The position numbers and the translations under genes are program-made. From the NCBI RefSeq assembly GCF_000380165.1, contig NZ_KB904647.1:51755-115754 (forward strand): a stretch of 64,000 nucleotides of DNA. The letters are read 5' to 3'. Below, piece by piece: positions 7,826 to 16,250 of this stretch. Positions within the stretch are counted from its first letter, which is position 1; each line of letters opens with the position of its first letter. The notes beneath the pieces are model-generated. The model did not search any database. It was given only the letters and a program-made list of their open reading frames with translations, and was not told where the DNA came from. This DNA comes from Wenjunlia vitaminophila DSM 41686. GTDB lineage: Bacteria > Actinomycetota > Actinomycetes > Streptomycetales > Streptomycetaceae.

Positions 7826-8647
7826 TCAGGGATCGAGCTCGGACCGGCTCCGCTCGTCGAACACGGCGATGGTCTTCGCCGTCACCGGCCCCGGGGCCCC
7901 CGCCAGTTCCCTGTCGTCCACCCGGTGCACGGCCTGCACATCGCGCAGCGAGGACGTCAGCATGATCTCCTCCGCCTCGGCCAGCACCTCCAGTGGGAGG
8001 TCCGCCTCCTGGGCGTCGGTCCACTCGAGCACCAACTCCCGGGTGATCCCGGCGAGGCAGCCGGCGTCCAGCGGCGGGGTCAGCAGACGCCCTCCCACCA
8101 CCACGAACACGTTGGTGCCCGTGCCCTCGCACAGCCGGCCCACGGTGTTGCCGAACAGGGCCTCGGAGGCTCCGCGCTGCTGGGCCCGGGCCAGGGCGAC
8201 CGCGTTCTCCGCGTATGAGGTGGACTTCAGGCCGGCCAACGCGCCGCGCTCGTTGCGCGGCCAGGGCACGGTGATCGCCGCGGTGCTGTCCGGTCTGCGG
8301 CCGACCGGCCCGCCGGACACCACCAGGGTGGGCGCGGCGGTCCCGCGCGCCGAGCCCAACGGCCCCGGCCCACCGGTGTACGTCACCCGCAACCTGCCGT
8401 GGGCGACGGGCTCGGCCCCGAGCACCTCGGCGCAGGCGTGGCGCACCTCGTCCAGGTCCGGTTCCGGCAGGCCGAGCCCCCGGGCGGACCTGGCCAGTCT
8501 GCGCAGGTGCCGGGTGAGCGCGAACGCCCGCGCCTGCACGATCTTCATCGTCTCGAAGACGCCGTCCCCGACGGTCAGCCCGTGGTCGAAGACGGACACC
8601 ACGGCGCTTTCGGTGTCCCTCAGGGCACCGTCCACCCAGACCCTCAT
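7826..8647 (-). CDS. Class IV PLP-dependent enzyme (aminodeoxychorismate lyase-like), 273 aa
   Basis: Fold type IV features are present: the N-terminal VWVDGALRD...FDHGLTVGDGVFETMK, the PLP lysine in GLKSTSYAENAVALARA, and EGTGTNVFVVVGGRLLTPPLDAGCLAGITRE, which binds the cofactor phosphate. Members are branched-chain or D-amino-acid aminotransferases, or 4-amino-4-deoxychorismate lyase (PabC) of folate synthesis. The short VWVDG start and ~270-residue length favour the lyase, but sequence reading alone cannot fix the substrate. The ATG at 8647 starts MRVWVDG as in relatives. Confidence 0.85.
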   Translation of the reverse strand: MRVWVDGALRDTESAVVSVFDHGLTVGDGVFETMKIVQARAFALTRHLRRLARSARGLGLPEPDLDEVRHACAEVLGAEPVAHGRLRVTYTGGPGPLGSARGTAAPTLVVSGGPVGRRPDSTAAITVPWPRNERGALAGLKSTSYAENAVALARAQQRGASEALFGNTVGRLCEGTGTNVFVVVGGRLLTPPLDAGCLAGITRELVLEWTDAQEADLPLEVLAEAEEIMLTSSLRDVQAVHRVDDRELAGAPGPVTAKTIAVFDERSRSELDP

Positions 8648-8820
8648 CGACTGCTCCTCGCCGTGTCCTCGACGCGTTGTCCGCGATGACGTTACCTCTG
8701 TGCCCGCCGGGGCCCCAGCCTTTGTGCCGCCGGGGCGCCGGGCACCGCCGGAACGGCGCGCGTCCGTTCCGGCCGTCCCCCGCGGCCGGCTGCCCCGGCG
8801 GCGTCCTGGGAAAACAGAAT

Positions 8821-8848
8821 TTGAGCTGGCCGGGGAATCCGCTAGAGT
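8821..8848 (+). promoter_or_regulatory. Promoter of the tRNA-Gly-Cys-Val-Val cluster
   Basis: TTGAGC (8821-8826) and TAGAGT (8843-8848) are spaced 16 bp apart, a standard HrdB-type promoter ~50 bp before the first tRNA. No other gene lies in this gap. Confidence 0.65.
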
Positions 8849-8896
8849 TCAACACGTCACCAGGGCACACGCACAAACGCCCGGACAGTGGCACAC

Positions 8897-8969
8897 GCGG
8901 ACGTGGCTCAGTTGGTAGAGCATCACCTTGCCAAGGTGAGGGTCGCGGGTTCGAATCCCGTCGTCCGCT
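8897..8969 (+). tRNA. tRNA-Gly (GCC)
   Basis: The acceptor GCGGACG/CGTCCGC, anticodon stem TCACC/GGTGA around loop TTGCCAA (anticodon GCC) and a GTTCGAATC T-loop form a full 73-nt cloverleaf. It is the first of four clustered tRNAs. Confidence 0.95.
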
Positions 8970-8993
8970 CGATGGGGGTCGAGGACCCCCCTC

Positions 8994-9064
8994 GGTGGAG
9001 TGGCCGAGAGGCGAGGCAACGGCCTGCAAAGCCGTCTACACGGGTTCAAATCCCGTCTCCACCT
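8994..9064 (+). tRNA. tRNA-Cys (GCA)
   Basis: The acceptor GGTGGAG/CTCCACC and anticodon stem ACGGC/GCCGT around CTGCAAA (anticodon GCA) form a 71-nt tRNA. It follows tRNA-Gly by 24 bases, a spacing that implies one precursor transcript. Confidence 0.95.
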
Positions 9065-9118
9065 CTGCGGATCTGATCGTGTCCGGCGGTGTGTTCGCTC
9101 GGGCGATCGGTTCTGTGG

Positions 9119-9190
9119 GGGCGATTAGCTCAGTGGGAGAGCGCTACCTTGACACGGTAGAGGTCACTGGTTCAATCCCAGTATCGCCCA
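9119..9190 (+). tRNA. tRNA-Val (GAC), CCA encoded
   Basis: The acceptor GGGCGAT/ATCGCCC and anticodon stem CTACC/GGTAG around TTGACAC (anticodon GAC) form a 72-nt tRNA. The bases CCA follow directly at 9191-9193, so this copy encodes its 3' end. Confidence 0.95.
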
Positions 9191-9235
9191 CCATGTCCTG
9201 TCCGGTCACGGCCGGCGAGCATGGCTGACCAGCAC

Positions 9236-9307
<72 letters not shown>

Positions 9308-9339
9308 CCCGGAGTTCGCGCTCTGCGCGTACGGTGTTG

Positions 9340-9370
9340 AGCCGCGGGTACGGAAACCGTACCCGCGGCT
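9340..9370 (+). terminator. Terminator of the tRNA cluster
   Basis: AGCCGCGGGTACGG and its exact reverse complement flank an AAA loop and are followed by a short T run. The hairpin lies 33 bases after the last tRNA. The rest of the gap to 9639 holds no gene that I can support. Confidence 0.85.
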
Positions 9371-9639
9371 TTCTGCTGTCCATGGACGTGCCCACGGCGC
9401 GTTCGACTTCGCCGGCAGGCTCCGTACGCGCCACGGCGTCCCCCGGCCGGGTCCCCCGCCGCAGCGCCAGCCCTTCAGCCCCAGCCCCGCGGCCCCTCAG
9501 CCCCAGCCCCGCAGACCAGCCGGCGCAGACCCGTGCGGGGCCGCGCCGGCCGATGTGGTCGCTCGCCGAGCGCCCGGGGTCCCGGCGGGCTTCGGGCCGT
9601 TCGGGCTTCGGGCCCCGCCAGGAGGTCCCCAGGACTCGA

Positions 9640-9912
9640 TCAGGAGGAGAAGAGCATCCTGCCGAAGCTCCGGTGGTGGTGACCCCGGTGGCCGCTGTGC
9701 ACCGCACCCCAGGCGGGGGCGGCCGGCGCGGCCGGGTACGCGGGTGGGGCGGCCGGCGGCGGAGGCTGCTGGACCCACTGCGACTCCAACTGGGTCAGCG
9801 CCTCCAACTCGCCGTAGTCCAGGAAGATCCCCCGGCACCCGCCGCACTGCTCGATCTGCACACCGCTGCGGTTGTACGTCTGCATCAACCCGTGACACTT
9901 GGGGCACTGCAT
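9640..9912 (-). CDS. zf-TFIIB zinc-ribbon protein, 90 aa
   Basis: The first 45 residues form a TFIIB-type zinc ribbon: MQCPKCHGLMQTY...IEQCGGCRGIFLDYGELEAL, with two CxxC pairs. A Pro/Ala-rich linker and a His/Arg-rich tail (HSGHRGHHHRSFGRM) follow. Such proteins are common and uncharacterised in actinomycetes; a role in nucleic acid or metal binding is plausible. The gene lies downstream of the phosphotransferase gene on the same strand, 38 bases away, and may share its transcript. Confidence 0.85.
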   Translation of the reverse strand: MQCPKCHGLMQTYNRSGVQIEQCGGCRGIFLDYGELEALTQLESQWVQQPPPPAAPPAYPAAPAAPAWGAVHSGHRGHHHRSFGRMLFSS

Positions 9913-9950
9913 GCTGTATCAGCTCCTCACGCCAACATGCGCCGGCCGGT

Positions 9951-10880
9951 TCACCCGGACGGCGGTGTCCTCACCTTACGCGCGTGCCGTGTCGGGGCTC
10001 CGGAGGTGAGTCCGGCGATCCGTTCACAGGCTGCGACCAGCGCCTGGTCCACCTCGTCCAGGGGCCGGCCCTCCCGCCGGGCCCGGACCACGGAGAGCGC
10101 CGCGGACTGCACGGTCAGTGCCCGGGCCGGCACGTCCAGTACCGGCCAGGGGTCCTCCCCGCGCGGCGGCACCGCGGGACCGCCGGTGTCCTGGTAGGCG
10201 GTGAGCAGCCGGACCCACAGTTCCGGGGCCAGCAACCCGGTTGCGTACCAGGCGGCGGGGCGGGCCAGGTCCCAGGCCGGGTCGCCCACGCCCAGGTCGT
10301 CCACGTCGATCAGCCGCCACTGTCCGGGGGGCACCCGGACCAACTGCCCCAGGTGGAGGTCGCCGTGCACCAACACGTCCCGATCGGGTGGCGTCCCCTG
10401 GCCACGTGCCCAGCCCGGCAGTCCGGCCGCGGCCCGGCGCACCACGGCGGAGGAGGTGTCCTGGGCCACCGCGCCCAACCGCTGCAGTGCCCGCGCCACC
10501 TTGGCCGGCCCGCGCATGGGGGGCGGCGTCCCCGGCAACGAGTCCAACGGCACCGAGTGGAGCCGGGCCAGCAGCCGACCGGCCTCCGCCCAGGGCGCGG
10601 CCTCCGGGTCCCCGGAACCGACCGGCTCGCCGTACGGCCACAGGGTGACCCGGCGGCCCCGCACCCATCCGGGCCGTCGCTGCCGCACCGGTGGGAGCAG
10701 CACGCCTGGCAGTGTCGAGGCCACCGCCAGGCGGGCGTCGAGCCCTGCCTGGTCGGTGTCGGCGGCGTGGGCCTTGGCGACCAGGTCCCCGACCCGGACC
10801 ACCACGGAGTCGTCGCGCTGGGCCAGCACGACCGGCTCGCCGCCCAGCATCCGTGCGAGTTCGCCCACCAGCCCGTTCAT
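9951..10880 (-). CDS. APH-family phosphotransferase, 309 aa
   Basis: This is an aminoglycoside-phosphotransferase/choline-kinase-type fold. An N-lobe includes VVLAQRDDSVVVRVGDLVAKAH, the catalytic loop is VLVHGDLHLGQLV, and the metal-binding segment is WRLIDVDDLGVGDPAWDLAR. The HGDLH and D-x-D spacing is intact, so it is likely active. Chromosomal relatives in Streptomyces are of unknown substrate and there is no evidence for resistance. ATG 10880 (MNGLVGEL) is preferred over an upstream GTG at 10922, which would add 14 atypical residues. Confidence 0.8.
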   Translation of the reverse strand: MNGLVGELARMLGGEPVVLAQRDDSVVVRVGDLVAKAHAADTDQAGLDARLAVASTLPGVLLPPVRQRRPGWVRGRRVTLWPYGEPVGSGDPEAAPWAEAGRLLARLHSVPLDSLPGTPPPMRGPAKVARALQRLGAVAQDTSSAVVRRAAAGLPGWARGQGTPPDRDVLVHGDLHLGQLVRVPPGQWRLIDVDDLGVGDPAWDLARPAAWYATGLLAPELWVRLLTAYQDTGGPAVPPRGEDPWPVLDVPARALTVQSAALSVVRARREGRPLDEVDQALVAACERIAGLTSGAPTRHARKVRTPPSG

Positions 10881-11018
10881 CGCGCCAGTAGACCACGCCC
10901 GACAACCCGACACCTCCCCCAAGGTGCCGGGTTGCCTGCCGTCCGTCGCACCCCCGTCCCCACGGGGCTGCCGGTTCCTTCCCGCCCGGTCCGTGAACCG
11001 GGCTTCGGGGGCGCCTCG

Positions 11019-11225
11019 TCAGCGCCCCATCGTCCCGGCCACGGACGACGCCTGCATGACCACCTGGTCCCATCCTCCGAAGACCACGGCGAGCAGGGCG
11101 GCGAGCGGCACCACCATGGCCGCGGCCACCAGGGGGTGCCGGGTACCGGAGGCGGTGACACCGAACGTCCCGGCGCTGTGGGGACGGCTGCCGCGCCCCG
11201 CCCTGCCGGACTTGCCCATCGTCAT
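11019..11225 (-). CDS. Small single-pass membrane protein, 68 aa
   Basis: The start MTMGKSGRAG is basic. One hydrophobic segment (HPLVAAAMVVPLAALLAVVFG) and a short outside tail follow. The ATG at 11225 has GAGGAG about ten bases upstream. I recall similar short proteins at comparable positions in other Streptomyces genomes, which supports a real gene. The function is unknown; a topology with the N-terminus inside is inferred from the basic residues. Confidence 0.65.
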   Translation of the reverse strand: MTMGKSGRAGRGSRPHSAGTFGVTASGTRHPLVAAAMVVPLAALLAVVFGGWDQVVMQASSVAGTMGR

Positions 11226-11848
11226 CGCCGCTGGTCTCCTCGGTTCCCGCCGCCCACCGCGGCACGGTGCCGCGGGTCGGTCGTCGTCAGGTGCGTCCGG
11301 CGGCGGGCGGGGGACCTCGGGGGATGAGAGCGCCGCCCACCGCCTGACCACAAGGCTAGGCACGGCTGAGCCGTTGATCGTCATGCCGTCGTACCGCTTC
11401 GCGGGCATCCCCGAGGATGAGCGTTCGACCCATGGCGTACTCCCCTGGGTGGAGGTGGTGGTGATCCGCACAGGGATCTCCCGGAGGGGACCGCACGACC
11501 GGGCGCGGGCGGGGCTGCCGGTGGTGCCGCGGCGGCGGCGCACGGGGGCCTCCCTCGTTCGGGGAACCCGCGGTGTCGGAGCGGTCACCTCATCGGGGAG
11601 TCGGCGCATCGGCCTTCGGGCCTGTTATTTGAACCCAGCGGGGGCTGTACGGCTCCGCTGGCGAGCGGGGAACGCGGTGCTCCCCCGCGGACGGGTGCGG
11701 ACGGGTGCGGACGGGTGACGGTACGCCACGGGCCCTACCCCCGGCCCCCGAGCGGTCCGGGGGCCAAGCGACCCGCACGGCCGTTCACCGCGGGGCGCGG
11801 CGCCGGTGCGCCGACGCCGCGCCCCCACCTCCGTCCGCCGGAGCCCGG
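11226..11848. other. 623-bp gap without a supported gene
   Basis: No frame shows convincing coding bias or a good start site. The region contains a three-copy 10-bp tandem repeat (11687-11716) and probably the promoter of the small membrane protein gene at its left end. Confidence 0.5.
11687..11716. repeat. Tandem repeat, 3 x 10 bp
   Basis: The unit GCGGACGGGT occurs three times without mismatch in the intergenic region. It is too short and regular to be an iterated operator with confidence; replication slippage is the simple explanation. Confidence 0.8.
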
Positions 11849-12097
11849 TCAGTCCGACGACGCGGGAGCCTCCCCCTCGGCGTCACGCGGCACCGGCTGC
11901 TCGACCAGGGCGAGCACGCGGTTCTGCATGAACCGCGCCGTGCGCACCACCGACCCGCTGCGCGTGACCTCGCTCACCTCCACGACGCCGCGGCGCACCG
12001 CGGTCTCCACCCTGCGCCCTGCCCTCGTCGCCAGCACTTCGTAGGTCCTCGTCGTGTCCCCCGCGTCCACGACTATCTCCACACGGTCACCCTTCAT
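11849..12097 (-). CDS. Conserved small protein, 82 aa
   Basis: MKGDRVEIVVDAGDTTRTYEVL opens a compact protein of alternating strands (RRGVVEVSEVTRSGSVVRTARF) with an acidic tail. The ATG at 12097 is preceded by AAGGGGG, a strong ribosome-binding site. It lies back to back with the membrane kinase gene. I recall proteins like it in Streptomyces, but no domain or function is known to me. Confidence 0.7.
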   Translation of the reverse strand: MKGDRVEIVVDAGDTTRTYEVLATRAGRRVETAVRRGVVEVSEVTRSGSVVRTARFMQNRVLALVEQPVPRDAEGEAPASSD

Positions 12098-12349
12098 GCC
12101 GTCAAACCCCCTTGAATGACGGGCCGATGGGCACGAGTCGGCCTGCTCCTGGAGAGGTCCCCGTCCGGTGTGCCCTGTTCCTTCAGGATCGCACCCGCCA
12201 CTGACATTCCCGCTCGGCGCACGCGCGTTGCGCATCAGCACACCGGCAGACCAGTCCGTAAGCTGTGCCACGTCAGACGGACCGGCCGGAAGCGACCTCC
12301 TCAACGGGGGCAGGGGGCGAAGCCTTCCCGCCGAAGGCAGGGGAAGGAC

Positions 12350-14365
12350 ATGACGATGATGCGGCTCCGGCGCGAGGATCCGCGGGTCGTCGGCTCTTTC
12401 CGGTTGCACCGGCGGCTGGGCACGGGCGGGATGGGCGTGGTCTATCTCGGCTCGGACCGGCGGGGGCAGCGGGTGGCGCTGAAGCTGATCCGGTCGGAGT
12501 TGGCCGAGGACCCGGAGTTCCGTACCCGGTTCGCCCGGGAGGTCTCGGCGGCGTCCCGCATCCGCGGCGGCTGCACGGCCCGGCTGGTCGCCGCCGACAT
12601 CGCCGCGGACCGGCCGTGGCTGGCCACCCAGTACGTGCCGGGCCCCTCGTTGTACGACAAGGTCAACGACCAGGGGCCGCTGGCCGCCGCCGAGGTGGCG
12701 GCGATCGGGGCGGCGCTGGCGGAGGGTCTGATCGCGGTCCACGAGGCCGGGGTGGTGCACCGTGACCTGAAGCCGTCCAACATCCTGCTGTCCCCCAAGG
12801 GGCCGCGGATCATCGATTTCGGCATCGCCTGGGCCACCGGGGCCAGCACCCTCACCCATGTGGGGACCGCGGTGGGCTCGCCGGGGTTCCTCGCTCCCGA
12901 GCAGGTGCGCGGGGCGCCCGTGACACCGGCGACCGACGTGTTCGCGCTGGGAGCGACGCTGGCCTACGCCGCCACCGCCGACTCACCGTTCGGACACGGC
13001 AGTTCCGAGGTGATGCTCTACCGCGTGGTGCACGAGGAGCCCGACCTGCGCGGGGTCCCCGCCGCACTCTCCCCGCTGGTCGCCGCCTGTCTGGTCAAGG
13101 ACCCCGAGGAGCGTCCGAGCACGGCGTCGTTGCACGAGCGGCTCACCGAGATCCACGCCCGGGAGGCCCGCGGCCTGGACCCCGCGTGGGGAGCCCCGGG
13201 CACCAGGGGCCCGGCCCGGCCCGGCGGTCGGGAGGCAGCCGCGTACCTGCGGCAGCGCACCGAGGAGCGGCGCGGCGGGTCCCCGCCCACCCGGCCGACC
13301 GCCGCTCACCGGCCCCCGGCAGGCAGCCAGCACCTGCCCGGAGCGAGGCCGGGGCAGGGCGGTCAGTCCACGCAGGGCCGGCCGGCCTCCGGCGGTGACC
13401 GGCCCGGTCCCACCGCCCGCCCCACCCCGGGCAATCGGCCGGGTGCGGGGGGTGGGTCAGGTGGCCGCAACGCCGCCGGCGCCCGCAGCGGCCCCGGCGG
13501 TCGCCCGGGCCCCGCGGGGCGACCCGCCGCCGGCAACCGCCGCACCGCGCCCGACCGCGCGCCGCGCACCCCTCCGCCGTCCCAGCACCGCACCGGTGCG
13601 GGCCGCCGCACGGGGCAGCCCCGGCCCACCGGCCCCCGGCCCGCGATGCTGCGGCAGCGCCTGGTGGTGTTCGTGACCGCGACGCTGCTGGCCGCCGTGG
13701 GCATCGCGCTGGCCCAGGGCTGTCAGGGGCCCAAGCACGACGACGGTGCCGAGCGGAGGGCCTCCAGGGGCGGCTCCCCGGTCTCCCAGCGGCCCCCGGG
13801 CAAGAACCCGGCGCCGGACGCCGGACGCACGTCGCAGCCACGGGGCAACGTGGCTCCCCCGGCGCGTGCGGAGCAGGCGTCCAAGGCCGCACGCCCCCTG
13901 ACGCTGACCCGGGACTCGGCGCGGACGCCCCGGGTGGACTGGCTCAACCGCAGCTATCCCGACCCTGACGGCGGCCCGGACCTGCGCCTGCGCAACGGCC
14001 GGCTGCACGGGCCCGGCGGCGACCGGGTCACCCTGGACCAGCTCCTCTCGGTGCGCCAGGGCGGGCGCCCCGCGCAACTGGTGGTGCTGGAACGCGAGGC
14101 CGGTCCGGTGCGGGAGCACCTGGTGGAGCTGTACACGTTCCGGGCGGAGGAGCCGGTGCTGACCGCCGCGCACACCGCCGAGGCCAGGCCGGGCGCCGAC
14201 TACCGGTGGCGGATCGTCAACGGCGCGGTGCTGCGCGAGCAGCGGCCCACCGGCGACGGGCGGGGCCCGGACGACCGGGCCGACGGAGCGGCGTCCAGGA
14301 CCACCGGGTTCGTACCGCTGGTGGACGGCACGTTCGCCGAACGCCGCGCCGTGCCCGGCTCCTGA
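12350..14365 (+). CDS. Membrane Ser/Thr protein kinase, 671 aa
   Basis: This is a Hanks-type kinase at residues ~15-275: the Gly loop LGTGGMGVVYLG, VALKLIR with the catalytic lysine, VVHRDLKPSNILL, the metal-binding IIDFGIAWATG, and GSPGFLAPEQ. It is followed by a Pro/Gly/Arg-rich linker to ~432, one transmembrane helix (RLVVFVTATLLAAVGIALA, ~436-455), and an extracytoplasmic domain of ~210 residues. It probably transduces an outside signal into Ser/Thr phosphorylation. The first ATG is at 12350; ATG 12356 is better spaced from GGGGAAGGA and equally possible. The ectodomain is unlike PASTA repeats. Confidence 0.88.
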   Translation: MTMMRLRREDPRVVGSFRLHRRLGTGGMGVVYLGSDRRGQRVALKLIRSELAEDPEFRTRFAREVSAASRIRGGCTARLVAADIAADRPWLATQYVPGPSLYDKVNDQGPLAAAEVAAIGAALAEGLIAVHEAGVVHRDLKPSNILLSPKGPRIIDFGIAWATGASTLTHVGTAVGSPGFLAPEQVRGAPVTPATDVFALGATLAYAATADSPFGHGSSEVMLYRVVHEEPDLRGVPAALSPLVAACLVKDPEERPSTASLHERLTEIHAREARGLDPAWGAPGTRGPARPGGREAAAYLRQRTEERRGGSPPTRPTAAHRPPAGSQHLPGARPGQGGQSTQGRPASGGDRPGPTARPTPGNRPGAGGGSGGRNAAGARSGPGGRPGPAGRPAAGNRRTAPDRAPRTPPPSQHRTGAGRRTGQPRPTGPRPAMLRQRLVVFVTATLLAAVGIALAQGCQGPKHDDGAERRASRGGSPVSQRPPGKNPAPDAGRTSQPRGNVAPPARAEQASKAARPLTLTRDSARTPRVDWLNRSYPDPDGGPDLRLRNGRLHGPGGDRVTLDQLLSVRQGGRPAQLVVLEREAGPVREHLVELYTFRAEEPVLTAAHTAEARPGADYRWRIVNGAVLREQRPTGDGRGPDDRADGAASRTTGFVPLVDGTFAERRAVPGS

Positions 14366-14403
14366 GCCCCGGTTGTGCGGCAGCCGCCGGAAGGTGGGTG
14401 GCG

Positions 14404-14467
14404 GTGCCCCGTTCCCGTGGTGCCCCGTTCCCGTGGTGCCCCGTTCCCGTGGTGCGCCGTTCCCGTG
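14404..14467. repeat. Tandem repeat, 4 x 16 bp
   Basis: Three perfect copies of GTGCCCCGTTCCCGTG are followed by a fourth with one change (C to G at base 5) and a partial fifth. It lies between the kinase stop and the MaoC gene's promoter and is not coding in any convincing frame. Confidence 0.85.
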
Positions 14468-14530
14468 GTGCGCCGCCGCCCGTGTGGACCCGTTCTGGGC
14501 CCTCTGGCGCCGGAGTCCACCGGCGAGTAG

Positions 14531-14549
14531 CTTGCTAAGCGCTTGCTCA
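14531..14549 (+). promoter_or_regulatory. Putative TetR operator upstream of the acyl-CoA operon
   Basis: CTTGCTAAGCGCTTGCTCA contains the palindrome AAGCGCTT and a CTTGCT direct repeat. It lies 27 bp before the MaoC start. The motif is like sites I have seen upstream of acyl-CoA dehydrogenase operons that carry their own TetR gene, as this one does. The match is by eye. Confidence 0.5.
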
Positions 14550-14575
14550 GTCAACCGACGAGCCCGGAGACCGCC

Positions 14576-15028
14576 ATGCGCACATTCACCGGACTGGACG
14601 AGTTCGCCCGCGCCAAGGGGGAGCACCTCGGACACAGTGACTGGCACACCGTCACCCAGGAGCAGATCGACCGTTTCGCCGAGGCCACCGGCGACCACCA
14701 GTGGATCCACGTGGACCCGGAGCGCGCCGCCTCGGGCCCGTTCGGCGGCACCATCGCCCACGGTTACCTGACGCTGTCGCTCGTGCCCGCCCTCGCCCAA
14801 GGGATCTACCGGGTGGACGGGGTGCGGATGGGCATCAACTACGGCACCAACAAGGTGCGCTTCCCCTCCCCCGTGCCGGTCGGCTCCCGGGTTCGCGGCT
14901 CGGCCGAGCTGGTCGAGGTGACCGTGGGGGCGCAGGGCTGGCAGGCCGTGGTCAGGTTCACCGTCGAGATCGAGGGGCAGGACAAGCCCGCCTGCGTGGC
15001 GGACACCGTCGTCCTGCTCGTTCCCTGA
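14576..15028 (+). CDS. MaoC-family (R)-enoyl-CoA hydratase, 150 aa
   Basis: This is a single hot-dog domain with the hydratase signature FAEATGDHQWIHVDPERAASGPFGGTIAHGYLTLSL, where Asp and His (GDHQWIHVD) are the catalytic pair. It hydrates enoyl-CoA thioesters, fitting the two acyl-CoA dehydrogenases downstream. ATG 14576 follows CCGGAGA. It is first in a four-gene operon (hydratase, two dehydrogenases, TetR) whose genes are separated by 19 bases or less, suggesting catabolism of a particular acyl-CoA. Confidence 0.92.
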   Translation: MRTFTGLDEFARAKGEHLGHSDWHTVTQEQIDRFAEATGDHQWIHVDPERAASGPFGGTIAHGYLTLSLVPALAQGIYRVDGVRMGINYGTNKVRFPSPVPVGSRVRGSAELVEVTVGAQGWQAVVRFTVEIEGQDKPACVADTVVLLVP

Positions 15029-15047
15029 CGCCGAGAGGGGGCCACGG

Positions 15048-16250
15048 GTGACGACGACCGCCGCCACCGCTGTGGACGCGGACGAACTCCGGGGTCGGGT
15101 CTCGGCGTTGCTCGCCGAGTACGACCCGGCCACGGTGGACCGGCTGACCTTCCTGCGCGCCCGCTTCGACGCCGGGCTCGCCTGGGTGCACTACCCGCGC
15201 GGCCTCGGCGGGCTGGACGCCCCGCGGGCCCTGCAGTCCGTGGTGGACGCCGCCCTCGAGGCGGCCGGAGCCCCGGACAACGACCCCCGCAGGATCGGCA
15301 TCGGCCTGGGCATGGCCGCCCCGACGCTGCTGCGGTTCGGCACCGAGCGGCAGCGCCGCCGCTTCCTGCGCCCGCTGTGGACCGGCGAGGAGGTCTGGTG
15401 CCAGTTGTTCAGCGAGCCGGGCGCCGGCTCCGACCTGGCCTCGCTCGGCACCCGGGCGGTCCGGGACGGGGACGCCTGGGTGGTGACCGGGCAGAAGGTG
15501 TGGACGTCCTCGGCGCACACCGCCCGCTGGGCGATCCTGCTGGCCCGCACCGACCCGGAGGTGCCCAAGCACCAGGGCCTCACCTACTTCGTCTGCGACA
15601 TGCACGCCCCGGGCGTCGAGGTGCGACCGCTGCGGCAGATCACCGGGGAGGCGGAGTTCAACGAGGTCTTCCTCAACGAGGTCCGCGTCCCCGACGAGCA
15701 CCGGCTGGGTGAGGTCGGTGACGGCTGGCGGGTGGCCAGGACCACCCTGATGAACGAGCGGGTGGCCATCGGCGGGCAGGCGCTCCCCCGTGAGGGAGGC
15801 ATGATCGGGATCGTCGCCGAGCTGTGGCGCGGGCGCCCCGAGCTGCGCACGCCCGCGCTCCACGACCGACTGCTGCGTCTGTGGGTGGACGCGGAGGTGG
15901 CCCGACTGACCGGCGAACGGCTGCGCCAGCAGCTCGCCACCGGGGCACCGGGGCCGGAGGGCTCGGGGATGAAGCTGGCGTTCGCCAGGCTCGCCCAGGA
16001 GATCAGCGGTCTGGAGGTCGAGATGCTGGGCGAGGAGGGCCTGCGCTACGACGACTGGACGCTGCGCCGCCCGCAGACCGTGGACTTCACCGGGCGCGGG
16101 CCGGGCTACCGGTACCTGCGGGCCAAGGGCAACTCCATCGAGGGCGGCACCTCGGAGATCCTGCGCAACATCATCGCCGAACGTGTCCTGGGGCTCCCGG
16201 CCGAGCCCCGCACCGACAAGGACGTCGCCTGGAAGGACCTGCCCCGATGA
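15048..16250 (+). CDS. Acyl-CoA dehydrogenase, 400 aa
   Basis: A flavin-dependent dehydrogenase with CQLFSEPGAGSDLASLGTRA and VVTGQKVWTSSAHTARWAILLART, the FAD- and substrate-contact regions. The C-terminal GTSEILRNIIAERVLGLP is typical. It introduces the alpha-beta double bond in an acyl-CoA. The GTG at 15048 lies 19 bases after the hydratase. Its stop overlaps the next start by ATGA, so it is probably made in equal amounts with the second dehydrogenase; paired subunits of this sort often form heteromeric enzymes for bulky substrates. Confidence 0.9.
   Translation: MTTTAATAVDADELRGRVSALLAEYDPATVDRLTFLRARFDAGLAWVHYPRGLGGLDAPRALQSVVDAALEAAGAPDNDPRRIGIGLGMAAPTLLRFGTERQRRRFLRPLWTGEEVWCQLFSEPGAGSDLASLGTRAVRDGDAWVVTGQKVWTSSAHTARWAILLARTDPEVPKHQGLTYFVCDMHAPGVEVRPLRQITGEAEFNEVFLNEVRVPDEHRLGEVGDGWRVARTTLMNERVAIGGQALPREGGMIGIVAELWRGRPELRTPALHDRLLRLWVDAEVARLTGERLRQQLATGAPGPEGSGMKLAFARLAQEISGLEVEMLGEEGLRYDDWTLRRPQTVDFTGRGPGYRYLRAKGNSIEGGTSEILRNIIAERVLGLPAEPRTDKDVAWKDLPR

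Noticed and set aside
8677..9228. 183-codon open frame across the tRNA cluster
   Set aside because: It runs through three tRNA genes and shows no coding bias outside them.
9951..10880. Aminoglycoside resistance gene
   Set aside because: It is APH-fold but lies among housekeeping genes and belongs to a broad chromosomal group; nothing in the sequence indicates an antibiotic substrate.
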